From positions 1-56,515 of the forward strand of contig PFOM01000033.1 in NCBI GenBank assembly GCA_002792535.1: DNA of 56,515 nucleotides, given 5' to 3'. This document shows positions 24,484-32,821 of this stretch, piece after piece. The first letter of the stretch is position 1. Each line of letters opens with the position of its first letter. Under the pieces are notes generated by a model, which ran no database searches, was not told where the DNA came from, and worked only from the letters and a program-made list of their open reading frames with translations. The stretch is from Candidatus Peregrinibacteria bacterium CG_4_10_14_0_2_um_filter_38_24. GTDB taxonomy: Bacteria; Patescibacteriota; Gracilibacteria; UBA1369; LOWO2-01-FULL-3. Made by a program: the position numbers and the translations under genes.

Positions 24484-26070
24484 ATGGATTTGTACGTAGA
24501 AAAGCAGTGTGTAAGCCAAATGAAAGGTGGAAATGCGAAGCAATTTCTGATGCTTTTTGATGCGTTTTTTGATGATGTGTATAGGTATGTGGCGAGGAGG
24601 GTGGATAATTCGGCGGATATTCGGAAGATTTCGAGGCTTACTTTTCTTGATGCGTTGGGGCAAATTCCAAATACTCCTGAAGACAGTGGATATGTGATTT
24701 GGCTTTATTCTTTGGCGTTTCCGATGGTTTCAGAGGATATTGCGAGGTCTAGTTTTCCTGCGAAAACGGGGTTTGTTTCTGCGGAGGACTTGGAAAAAAG
24801 AAGCGCGGAGGATGGAGATGTTATAGGAATGACGGAAAAAGTTATGAAAAAAATGACGCTTGAAGAGCGTGAAATTGTGCGACTTAAGTTTTTTGAACAG
24901 GTTTCGGATGGAGATGTTATGACGGTTTTGGGAATTTCGGAGGAAACGGTCGGAATCAAAATTTATCGGGTTCTTAAAAGGCTTCATTTCTTGCTTTTTG
25001 GCGATAATAAGCTAAAAACAGGGGTTTATTTTGGAGATGTGAGCGGGCTTTTTGAAAAGGCGAGAACTCTTGAAAATATAGAAATTCAGGATATTTTCAA
25101 ACTTGAGCTTCGGACAACAATTTCAAATAAAATAGATAGACAGGATTTGGCTATTGATGCCGAGGTTGTTGCGGATAAAGAGGTTCGGAGTGAGGAAAAA
25201 AGAGAAAATGTGAATCCTTTTGAGGGGGTGGTTTTTGAGGACGATGAGGTCGTGGATGGAGTTAGGGTTGTGCAGGAGGTGGGTAAGGAGGAAAAAGATA
25301 TTTTGAAGGTCGGAAGCGATGATCCGGCGAAGATTTTCGTGAAGGCTTCGCGGGAAATGACGGAGGCAGATTGGGCAGATTTGGAAAAAGAAAAACAAGA
25401 AAAAATCAGGAAAATTGAGGAACAGGAAGCGGGGGCCGAGGAGGTGGGAATGGCTTATTCGAGTGGCATTTCCGAGGAATTCAAGCCTGGGTTTGATGGA
25501 GATGATATTCGTGTGGATGAACCTGCGAAAGCTCCTTGGGAGAAAACGGCGCAAGCTACAGAGGAATATGAGGAAGGTTTTGATTCTGAAAAATTGATGG
25601 AACTTTTGGAAAGATGGAAAGGTGTTCTTATCGGCGCGCCGATATTTTTGTTCTTTGTTATTGGTGCGTACGTAGTGTTGAGTATTTTTGTTTTCAATGG
25701 AAAAATTGAACGCGGTTATCCGGTAGCTTGTGTGGCGGCGAAGGCTGGAGTTATGGATTTTTCCGGAGGGATTTTGGGCGGATTTTTGCCAAGCAATAAT
25801 TCTGTGAGGGGTGATGGGGAATTTTATGATGCAGAAAAAAGGTCTATTGCAAGCCAGATTGTGGACGAGGCGTGCGGGGCGTTTGATGTGGAAAGTCTTG
25901 TTGTGAAGAAAGTTGATGATACAACTTTGCAGGTAAATGTCGCTATCAAAGACTGGAAGATGGAGTATAAATTTGTTAAAAATGATGAGCAGTGGCGTAT
26001 CAAAAAATTCTTGAAAACTTATGGAGCCAAAATATCTGCTTATAGCGACGACAAATCAGGGGAAGTTTAA
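24484..26070 (+). CDS. Sigma-70-family (ECF-like) protein fused to a membrane anchor and extracytoplasmic domain
   Basis: A 528-residue protein. Residues 1-60 resemble sigma region 2 (LFDAFFDDVYRYVARRVDN..IRKISRLTFLDAL). Residues 115-170 resemble region 4 (MTLEEREIVRLKFFEQVSDGDVMTVLGISEETVGIKIYRVLKRLHFLL). A long acidic low-complexity linker (about 170-375) follows, then one membrane segment (about 380-402) and a C-terminal domain of about 125 residues placed outside by inference. Separate ECF sigma factors and anti-sigma proteins are the norm; here both halves are in one chain. The 3' end overlaps rdgB by 50 bases. Whether it binds RNA polymerase is untested. Confidence 0.72.
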   Translation: MDLYVEKQCVSQMKGGNAKQFLMLFDAFFDDVYRYVARRVDNSADIRKISRLTFLDALGQIPNTPEDSGYVIWLYSLAFPMVSEDIARSSFPAKTGFVSAEDLEKRSAEDGDVIGMTEKVMKKMTLEEREIVRLKFFEQVSDGDVMTVLGISEETVGIKIYRVLKRLHFLLFGDNKLKTGVYFGDVSGLFEKARTLENIEIQDIFKLELRTTISNKIDRQDLAIDAEVVADKEVRSEEKRENVNPFEGVVFEDDEVVDGVRVVQEVGKEEKDILKVGSDDPAKIFVKASREMTEADWADLEKEKQEKIRKIEEQEAGAEEVGMAYSSGISEEFKPGFDGDDIRVDEPAKAPWEKTAQATEEYEEGFDSEKLMELLERWKGVLIGAPIFLFFVIGAYVVLSIFVFNGKIERGYPVACVAAKAGVMDFSGGILGGFLPSNNSVRGDGEFYDAEKRSIASQIVDEACGAFDVESLVVKKVDDTTLQVNVAIKDWKMEYKFVKNDEQWRIKKFLKTYGAKISAYSDDKSGEV

Positions 26071-26695
26071 AGAGATTTTTGAGGTGCTTGGCGTGCTTGA
26101 TGTTTCTCGTGGAGGTGGTTTTCATGTGATTTCTTTGAGGGATTTGTGTGATTCAGAGGGATGTTTTGCCGGAGGCGAGCGACGTTTTGCGATGTCGGAT
26201 TTTGATGGAATTGAAGAAGATGGTGAAACCTTTAAAGAAAATGCTGAGAAAAAAGCGAGATTTTATCATGAAAAAACGGGACTTTTGACGGTTGCGGAGG
26301 ATTCAGGGATAGTGGTTTTTGCGCTAGACGGAGAGCTTGGTGTGAAAACGAGAAGGTGGGGAGCTGGAGAAAAAGCGAGTGACGAGGAGTGGATTGAATT
26401 TTTTATGAAAAGGATGGTTTCGGAAAAGAATCGGGATGCGAAATTTGTTTGTTGTGCGTGTTTGTGTGGTGAAATTTTGCATAATGGAGATGAAGTTTGT
26501 GAGGTTTTTGAGGGGGAGACTTTCGGAAAAATTACTGAAAAATTGGAAGCGCCTATACTTGGAGGGCTTCCGTTGAGCTCGTGTTTTTTGCCTGAGGGAA
26601 GGGATAAAGTCTATGCCGCGTTGTCGGCCGAGGAGAAAAATTCGATTAGTCATAGGGGGAAAGCGATGGGGAAGGTTTTGAGTCGGTTGGTTTAG
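26021..26695 (+). CDS. rdgB: Non-canonical purine NTP pyrophosphatase (XTP/dITP diphosphatase, RdgB/HAM1)
   Basis: Hydrolyses dITP/XTP to monophosphates and pyrophosphate, keeping deaminated purines out of nucleic acids. Seen: the family start LLIATTNQGKFKEI, the catalytic VAEDSGIVVFALDG, a GE(T)FGKITEK-type segment, and the C-terminal SHRGKAM signature. The 224 residues are slightly longer than the usual ~200 because of an insert near residues 30-60. The start lies inside the sigma-like gene in another frame, giving a 50-base overlap and probable translational coupling. Confidence 0.88.
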   Translation: MEPKYLLIATTNQGKFKEIFEVLGVLDVSRGGGFHVISLRDLCDSEGCFAGGERRFAMSDFDGIEEDGETFKENAEKKARFYHEKTGLLTVAEDSGIVVFALDGELGVKTRRWGAGEKASDEEWIEFFMKRMVSEKNRDAKFVCCACLCGEILHNGDEVCEVFEGETFGKITEKLEAPILGGLPLSSCFLPEGRDKVYAALSAEEKNSISHRGKAMGKVLSRLV

Positions 26696-27264
26696 TTTTT
26701 TACTGCGATGAGGAGGCCCGTGCCGAGGGGGAGGGTTATTGTTGTGAAGGATTTGTCTTTTTGGACCTCTTTTGTGAAATTTTTGAGGGCTTCTTTGTGA
26801 GAAGTTATATTGTCGACGATGATGGTTCCGCCCTTATTTATGCGGTGTTTTACGGCATTCCAATATAGGATGTGTTCGTATTTTGTAGCGTCAAAAAATG
26901 CGAGGTTAAATTTGTGTGGGGTTTTCGGGATGACTTCCGGCGCGTGTCCGAGAATTTGTGTGATGTATTTTGAGAGGCCCGCTTTTTTGAAATTTTCTGT
27001 GGCGAGTGGAAAGCGTTTTTTGAGGTTTGATTCTATCGTGTAGAGATGTGGAGATTTTGTTTTGCTTGTTTTTGCGACTTGAGAAAGGGCTTCGGCGAGC
27101 CAAATTCCTGAATAGCCGTTTGATGTGCCGATTTCCAAAACGGTTTTATATTTTTGTGAAATTATCAATAAATTTAAAAATTCTCCGACTTCTTCGTGAA
27201 TATTCCAAAAAGTTTCACGAGTTAGTGCGAGTTTGTTTAGCAGGTTTTTTATTTTTGGAAGCAT
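26692..27264 (-). CDS. O-methyltransferase (caffeoyl-CoA OMT-like, family 3)
   Basis: A SAM-dependent methyltransferase of about 190 residues. Motif I TVLEIGTSNGYSGIWLAEAL lies near residue 47. It is followed by HLYTIES, FNLAFFDATKYEHILYW and GGTIIVDNI, the pattern of the small O-methyltransferase family 3. Substrate unknown. The ATG at 27264 is chosen because the in-frame ATG at 27300 would overlap the preceding gene (stop at 27272) and adds 12 non-conserved residues; the longer form cannot be excluded. It follows the SLH gene on the same strand and overlaps rdgB at its 3' end by a stop codon. Confidence 0.83.
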   Translation of the reverse strand: MLPKIKNLLNKLALTRETFWNIHEEVGEFLNLLIISQKYKTVLEIGTSNGYSGIWLAEALSQVAKTSKTKSPHLYTIESNLKKRFPLATENFKKAGLSKYITQILGHAPEVIPKTPHKFNLAFFDATKYEHILYWNAVKHRINKGGTIIVDNITSHKEALKNFTKEVQKDKSFTTITLPLGTGLLIAVKN

Positions 27265-27271
27265 GGCGGGA

Positions 27272-28705
27272 TTACTCTTTTGATATTGAATTATAACCAT
27301 TTTTCTTGGCTATAAATTTCAAAACTAATCTATCTGATACCCATTTTTTTTCGAGACTTACGGATCCTATTCGCATGTCGTATTCTTTGTTTTCTGTTAA
27401 TCCAGAGATTGTTATTGATCCATCTTTTTTCCCGTTTTTGAAGTCTGAAAGCGCTATGGTTTTGTATGGCACATAATTGTCACCGTCTCTTATTTCGAGG
27501 TAGTAGTGCTCTATTTCGGGGCCTTTGACCGGAGCTGTAAAGTTTAAAGTGATGTAGCTTGAAGTTTGATCCATTACTGAAACATTTGGTAGTTCAGGTT
27601 TTTTGAAATCTGCGAATTGATTGATGTAATAAACTTGTGCGCCACTCGTGACGAAGAGCCAATCTCCGGATTCTGACTCGAGGCCCGCTTCATTTACGGC
27701 CTTAATTAGGAATGCATACTCCTTGTCTTTTACTAGATTGTTTATAGTGAAGATGCTTTCTTTGTTTCCTTCTTTATAAAGGACTTTGAATAATTCGGGT
27801 TTTGCGAAAATCATGGAGTCGTATATGTTGTAAGAAACAATTGGCTTTCCTCCGTCGTTGAATCCATTATAAACTGTGATGTCAAAACTGGTGTCTTTCA
27901 TTGAGAGGTAATTGAAGTAAACAAATGGAGCGTCAGGTTTTGTGACGATTGGATCTATGATTGGATCTACTACCGGATCTGGATCCGGAACCATTATGCT
28001 GTTTTTCATTGTTGTTGAAAGGTTGAGTCCTGAGTCAATTGTTTCATAGGTGACGATGACATCTTTTCTGTCTCCGAGATAATTGTTCATCGAAGATTCG
28101 CCTTCTTTGTATTTTAAAATGCGGGTAATAAGATCGGCCATTTGATTTCGTTTAAATGTGCCGTTGAAATTGTATATATCGAATGGAATATAATTGTTTA
28201 CAGAAGCTGTTTGCACAAGTCCCTTGTACCAGATTGGTGAAGTTTCTATATAGCTTAAATCAAATCCTTCGAATGTTATTTTTAATGCTTCAACGAAACT
28301 TACTGCGTTTTCCGGCCTGAAGTATTGGCCGTTTTCGTAACCGATAATCCATCCCTGTTCTTTTCCGTAGCAAACATATTTTGTGTACCATTCATAAGTT
28401 GGTACGTCTGTGAAACAATTTAGGCTTGAATAATCTTCTAAAAAACTTGAAGAAAGATTGTTGTATTTGAGCTTTGCTTCAGCGATTATTTTTATCATTT
28501 CTGCTCTATTTATCGTGTTTTCCGGTTTGAAAGTTCCATCGTCATATCCTTTTACTACTTGGTTGTTGTAAAGGAATTGGATTGCTTCAGGATATAATTC
28601 TTGTGCGGTGATATCTGAAAAACTGCTATTTGCTTTTGCCACTAATGTTGTTGGAAAAAGTGATAGAAGAATAAGTGTGATTAAAATCGATTTAAATTTT
28701 TTCAT
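27272..28705 (-). CDS. Secreted SLH-domain protein with fibronectin type III-like domains
   Basis: A 477-residue protein with an N-terminal signal peptide (MKKFKSILITLILLSLFPTT). SLH modules (about residues 30-200) are marked by FSDITAQELYPEAIQFLYNNQVVKGYDDGTFKPENTINRAEMIKII and a second copy GYENGQYFRPENAVSFVEAL. Two Fn3-like beta domains follow (about 255-360 and 370-470; YNIYDS, EYAFLIKAVNEAGLES, ITISGLTENKEYDMRIGSV). SLH domains usually hold proteins on the cell surface by binding wall polymers. Probably a surface adhesion or structural protein. Confidence 0.85.
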   Translation of the reverse strand: MKKFKSILITLILLSLFPTTLVAKANSSFSDITAQELYPEAIQFLYNNQVVKGYDDGTFKPENTINRAEMIKIIAEAKLKYNNLSSSFLEDYSSLNCFTDVPTYEWYTKYVCYGKEQGWIIGYENGQYFRPENAVSFVEALKITFEGFDLSYIETSPIWYKGLVQTASVNNYIPFDIYNFNGTFKRNQMADLITRILKYKEGESSMNNYLGDRKDVIVTYETIDSGLNLSTTMKNSIMVPDPDPVVDPIIDPIVTKPDAPFVYFNYLSMKDTSFDITVYNGFNDGGKPIVSYNIYDSMIFAKPELFKVLYKEGNKESIFTINNLVKDKEYAFLIKAVNEAGLESESGDWLFVTSGAQVYYINQFADFKKPELPNVSVMDQTSSYITLNFTAPVKGPEIEHYYLEIRDGDNYVPYKTIALSDFKNGKKDGSITISGLTENKEYDMRIGSVSLEKKWVSDRLVLKFIAKKNGYNSISKE

Positions 28706-28731
28706 GTGAAAATTGTTATTATCTTGAATTG

Positions 28732-28760
28732 ATAATAGATTCTTTGAGAAGATTTGGCAA
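28732..28760 (-). promoter_or_regulatory. Promoter of the SLH/Fn3 gene
   Basis: Minus strand TTGCCA (28755-28760), 17-base spacer, TATTAT (28732-28737), about 27 bases before the ATG at 28705. Confidence 0.6.
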
Positions 28761-28765
28761 AGGTT

Positions 28766-29779
28766 CTAATCTCTAATGATACTTCTTGCTACGATAACGG
28801 TGAACAGAGAGGTTAGGGCGATGCCTACGAAGCTTTCTGCGGCGGCAATGAAGCGAACTGCGCCTACGGCATGATAATCTCCGTAACCGAGGGTTGTGAA
28901 GGTTGTGATGCTAAAATAGAGTGCGTCTAAGAAAGAGTAATCTGTTAATTTTTCGTTGTAGAACATTAAGCTGTCGAAAATTTGAAAAGCGAATGTGCAG
29001 GTTATAACTACAAGGATTGCGGCCATAAAAACTCGAATGAAGGAGGTTCCGTATTTGCAAAGAAGGTCTCCGAAAATATATGAAAAAAATCTGACCGGAT
29101 TCAGGTAAGAAATTCTTTTTCTTTTTGAGATCATTTCTCTGTAATGGAATTCGTCGGCTTGTTCGTGTAAACTTGAGTATTTGTACATTTCTTTGATTTG
29201 CTTGTATTCGATTGCGGCGGAATGGTAATTTTTTGCGGTTTCCGATTTTAGCTCTTTTCCGAAATTGGATTTTTCGTCGATGACTGTTCCGGAGGTTGAA
29301 ATGTCGTCTATGTTTGCATCTACAAGACTGCAATTTGTTATATTTGCATTGATTAAATTTATTTCGTTTAAATCTGAATTTTGGAATGAACAGTCTGTGA
29401 TGTGTGCGTTTTTGAAGTCTGAATGCGATAGTTCGGCGTTTTCAAAATTACAGTCATGAATTTTTCCTTCTTGAAAATTGCAATATCGGAGCATTGCTCC
29501 TTCAAAATGTATGTTTGCTAAAATGGCCAGATTTTCTGAAAATCCGTCATCTTCTTGTACGGAAATTCGAAAATCAAATCCTGAAACTGAAATTCCTCTC
29601 ATGTCTATGCCATTTTCCAATTCCGGATCGTTTATTCCTTCCAGTCCTTTTACTTTTTCACGAAATAAAGCAGGATTTAGGTAACAATGTGTTCTTTTGA
29701 TTGAGGCAACGAGCTTTTTTCCTTTTGCCGTTGTCCATCTTTTGCGGAGAGCATCAAGTTTTTCTTTTGGATATTGCAT
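28766..29779 (-). CDS. Pentapeptide-repeat / two-helix K+ channel fusion
   Basis: A 337-residue protein. About residues 85-170 form pentapeptide repeats (LRYCNFQEGKIHDCNFENAEL, SHSDFKNAHITDCSFQNSDL), predicting a cytoplasmic beta-helix. A basic linker leads to a membrane helix (about 235-262), a pore loop with the potassium selectivity filter TTLGYGD (near residue 298), and a second helix (about 310-333). It is therefore a 2-TM channel subunit, expected to form tetramers, with a pentapeptide N-terminal domain in place of a ligand-binding RCK domain. Gating unknown. Confidence 0.88.
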   Translation of the reverse strand: MQYPKEKLDALRKRWTTAKGKKLVASIKRTHCYLNPALFREKVKGLEGINDPELENGIDMRGISVSGFDFRISVQEDDGFSENLAILANIHFEGAMLRYCNFQEGKIHDCNFENAELSHSDFKNAHITDCSFQNSDLNEINLINANITNCSLVDANIDDISTSGTVIDEKSNFGKELKSETAKNYHSAAIEYKQIKEMYKYSSLHEQADEFHYREMISKRKRISYLNPVRFFSYIFGDLLCKYGTSFIRVFMAAILVVITCTFAFQIFDSLMFYNEKLTDYSFLDALYFSITTFTTLGYGDYHAVGAVRFIAAAESFVGIALTSLFTVIVARSIIRD

Positions 29780-29817
29780 CTCGGGTTTTGTGTTGGTTTT
29801 TCTTTAGTCTTTCTTAT

Positions 29818-29846
29818 ATTTTACAACAAATTCGCCTTTTTTGCAA
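29818..29846 (-). promoter_or_regulatory. Promoter of the channel gene
   Basis: Minus strand TTGCAA (29841-29846), 17-base spacer, TAAAAT (29818-29823), about 38 bases before the ATG at 29779. Confidence 0.55.
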
Positions 29847-29888
29847 GTGGGCGATTTGTTTTTAGGGTAAGCTTGGGATTTTGGGGCT

Positions 29889-32777
29889 TCAAGGAGATGG
29901 GTCGGGAGACGGTTTTGTGTCTGTCGGAATGTTAGATGTGGCGCTTGTTTCTGCAGGCGTTGCGTCTGGAATTACAGGGGTTTCATTTGTGTTTTCCGTG
30001 TTTGTTGGTTTGACGAGATTAGATGGATTTTCGATTTTTATTTCTATTGCGGCGGAGGTGCTGTATCCCAATTTGTCTATTACTTTTGAGACGATCAGAT
30101 GTTTGCCTGGGGTGAAAAATTTTGAAAATGTCAGGTATCCCGTGTATGGGGCGATATTTGTGCTGTATTCTTGTTTGTCGTCCACGAAAAATTGGACTTC
30201 GGATATGCTGTTTTTTGCCGCGGCTTGGATGTCTATTACTATTTTGTTTTTACTGTCTCCGAGTGAGATTATTGATTGTGAAACCGGGCTTATGATGGAA
30301 ATTGTTGGTGGGTTTTTTGCCGTTTCTTCTGTGTGAATGTTGTCGTATTCCAAAGGTGGTGCTCCAATCATTATTTTTATGCCTGAGACCTCATCTATGC
30401 TTCCAACGGAAGTTTCTCCTTTTTTTGTTGAGTTGTCCGCTTTTGATGCGAAATATTTGCGAATGTCTTCTTTGAAAAGCGAGAGCTGTGGCGGAATTTC
30501 ATAATTTTGATAGAGAACTTCTTGAATGGCGTCTTTTGGCGTGTACTCTGTCGCGAGTAATCCTGAGACTTTGTCTATTTTTACTTTGTAGAATGAGTTT
30601 GTTTCGATTTCTGTCGGGATTGAAAAACTTGGGAATATGTCTGTTATTATTAATGATTTTGGAGTGTTTTTTCCCGGAAGTTTACCTGAGGCAGAGCTTA
30701 CTGAAACTTCTTTTATTCCTTCCGGTCTTGGGAATCCTTCGTCCGGAATATTCTTTAGCGCATAAGACATTATTGCGTTAAAAATTGGAGCGGCGGTTGT
30801 GACTCCATCTGCAGTATATCCCAATCCTGAGCCATCCGTGTTTCCTGTCCAAACCCCTATTACGATTGTCGGAGTGTATCCGATTGTCCATGCGTCTGCC
30901 GGAGCGACCGTTTTTCCACCTGATTCTTTTTTGTTTTCTTTCGTGGAAGTTCCTGTTTTTGCGGCGTTTGTGTGGCCGGCTATGTGTAGGCGGGAGCTGA
31001 CTGCATTGGATGCATCTGACAAAATGCTGTTTATTGAGTATGCGACTTGAGGGTCTAAAACTTCATTAAATTCTTTTTGTTGCCATTCTTCTAAAACGTC
31101 TCCGTTTGAATTTATTACTTTTAAAATTGATGTTAATTCCGGTTTTTTACCGTTGTTTGCGAAGGTTCCATATGCTTGAACCATTTCGATAAGTGGAATT
31201 TCGCCTGCGCCTATCGCCAATGGATAGCCGTAACTGTGGGCTTTGTTTAGGGTTGTGATTCCCATTTTTGCGGCAAGGTCTATGATCGGATCTTGTTGTC
31301 CAGCAAGGAAGTATGCTTCGATCGCAGGGATGTTTCTGGATTGCCCGAGGGCGCGTCGGATTGTGACTTGTCCGAACCAATTTCCGCTGTAGTTTTCGGG
31401 TCTGTCTTCGCCGACTTTTAGAGGTACGTCGTATAGTGGGGTTGCCGGAGCGAAGCCATTGTAGAATGCTTCTGCGTAGACAATTGGCTTGAATGACGAT
31501 CCCGGTTGGCGTGGGCGAACGACTACATTTACGTTTCCGTCGATTTCTTCGTCATAATAATCACGTGATCCTACCATTGCGAGAATTTGGCCGGTCTTTG
31601 CGTTGATTGCGAGGACGGCGGCGTTGTTTGTTTTGTGATTTTCCGCGTTTTTCTTTCCGATTTCTTCTGCTGTTTTTTCCGCATAGTCTTGAAGGCTTGA
31701 ATCTAGAGTTGTGTAAACCTTTAATCCTCCTTTTTCAACGACATCTTTTCCATATTTTTCTTCAAGAATTTGTTTTACGTAAAGGACAAAATGAGGATGT
31801 TTTATTTTTTCAATGTGCTTTTGAAACTGAATTGTTTGCAGTTCGTTCAAGGCCGTTTTTCGTTCTTTTTCTGTGATTGTTCCGAGTTCAAACATTCTTT
31901 TTAAAACGAGGTCTGAGCGTCCTTGTATGTAAAGCTCCTGTCCGTTGCCAAGGTCGACGAATTTTCCTATAAGTCCGCGAACATATTCGTCTTGATTCAA
32001 GTCTGTTTCTCTCTTGATATTTCTGTAATGGATTTCTTCTGAGGTGAATTCTTTTAGAAGGTGTGAATATTTATTGTTGCCGTATGGATTGTATTTTGTT
32101 GGGGCTTGAGGGAGAGATGCGAGGATCGAGCTTTCAGCGAGAGTAAGGTCTTTTGCGGATTTATCGAAATATATTTCTGCTGATTTGCCTGCTCCGTATG
32201 CGTTATTTCCGTAAGGGATGCGGTTTAAATAAAGTTCGAGTATTTTTTCTTTTTCGTATGTTCGTTCCAATCGGACAGAGAGAATGAGTTCTTTTGCTTT
32301 TCTTGTGTAGCTTCTTTCCGAGGAAAGAAAGCTGTTTTTGACATATTGTTGTGTGATTGTTGAGCCTCCTCGTCGTACTCCTATTCCAAAAATTTCATAT
32401 AATACCGCTTTCCCTATTCCCATTATGTCGAATCCGTTGTGTTCCCAAAATCTGTCATCTTCTATTGCGACAGTTGCGTTTATTAAATATGTGGAAATTT
32501 TGTCGTATGAGATTTGTTCGCGATTTTCTTCGCCGTGAATTGTGTAAAGCAGGCCGCCGTCTTTATCGTATATTTCCGTTGATTGATCGGCTTGCAATTT
32601 TTCGAGATCTGAAACGTCAGGAAGTCCAATCGAAAGAATTCCGATTATTCCTACAAAAAGGATAACTGAAATCAGGGTAATTCCTATTATTGCGGTTGAT
32701 CCCCAAAAAATGATTTTTTGTTTTATTTCCGCGTCTTTTTTTGGCCAAAACCTTTCAGGTATAAATTTTTTCAGCAT
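29889..32777 (-). CDS. Class A penicillin-binding protein (PBP1A-type glycosyltransferase/transpeptidase)
   Basis: A bifunctional peptidoglycan synthase of 962 residues. After a membrane anchor (about 30-52), the GT51 glycosyltransferase carries EDDRFWEHNG (near 107), RRGGSTITQQ (near 137) and ELYLNRIPYG. The transpeptidase carries the SxxK motif in PGSSFKP (near 427) and the KTGTS motif near 607. A C-terminal Ig-like domain (about 830-915; FFVDDKQEYS..PYTGYLTF) and a Pro/Thr-rich tail extend it beyond the usual length. The promoter at 32784-32813 puts transcription almost at the ATG. Confidence 0.95.
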   Translation of the reverse strand: MLKKFIPERFWPKKDAEIKQKIIFWGSTAIIGITLISVILFVGIIGILSIGLPDVSDLEKLQADQSTEIYDKDGGLLYTIHGEENREQISYDKISTYLINATVAIEDDRFWEHNGFDIMGIGKAVLYEIFGIGVRRGGSTITQQYVKNSFLSSERSYTRKAKELILSVRLERTYEKEKILELYLNRIPYGNNAYGAGKSAEIYFDKSAKDLTLAESSILASLPQAPTKYNPYGNNKYSHLLKEFTSEEIHYRNIKRETDLNQDEYVRGLIGKFVDLGNGQELYIQGRSDLVLKRMFELGTITEKERKTALNELQTIQFQKHIEKIKHPHFVLYVKQILEEKYGKDVVEKGGLKVYTTLDSSLQDYAEKTAEEIGKKNAENHKTNNAAVLAINAKTGQILAMVGSRDYYDEEIDGNVNVVVRPRQPGSSFKPIVYAEAFYNGFAPATPLYDVPLKVGEDRPENYSGNWFGQVTIRRALGQSRNIPAIEAYFLAGQQDPIIDLAAKMGITTLNKAHSYGYPLAIGAGEIPLIEMVQAYGTFANNGKKPELTSILKVINSNGDVLEEWQQKEFNEVLDPQVAYSINSILSDASNAVSSRLHIAGHTNAAKTGTSTKENKKESGGKTVAPADAWTIGYTPTIVIGVWTGNTDGSGLGYTADGVTTAAPIFNAIMSYALKNIPDEGFPRPEGIKEVSVSSASGKLPGKNTPKSLIITDIFPSFSIPTEIETNSFYKVKIDKVSGLLATEYTPKDAIQEVLYQNYEIPPQLSLFKEDIRKYFASKADNSTKKGETSVGSIDEVSGIKIMIGAPPLEYDNIHTEETAKNPPTISIISPVSQSIISLGDSKNKIVIDIQAAAKNSISEVQFFVDDKQEYSTNIAPYTGYLTFSKFFTPGKHLIVSKVIDKLGYSTSAAIEIKIENPSNLVKPTNTENTNETPVIPDATPAETSATSNIPTDTKPSPDPSP

Positions 32778-32783
32778 GCGCGT

Positions 32784-32813
32784 ATTTTAATGCAAAATTG
32801 GCTCTTAAGTAAA
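32784..32813 (-). promoter_or_regulatory. Promoter of the PBP gene, probably leaderless
   Basis: Minus strand TTTACT (32808-32813), 18-base spacer, TAAAAT (32784-32789). Only 6 bases separate the -10 box from the ATG at 32777. Confidence 0.45.
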
Positions 32814-32821
32814 GGCTTTAC

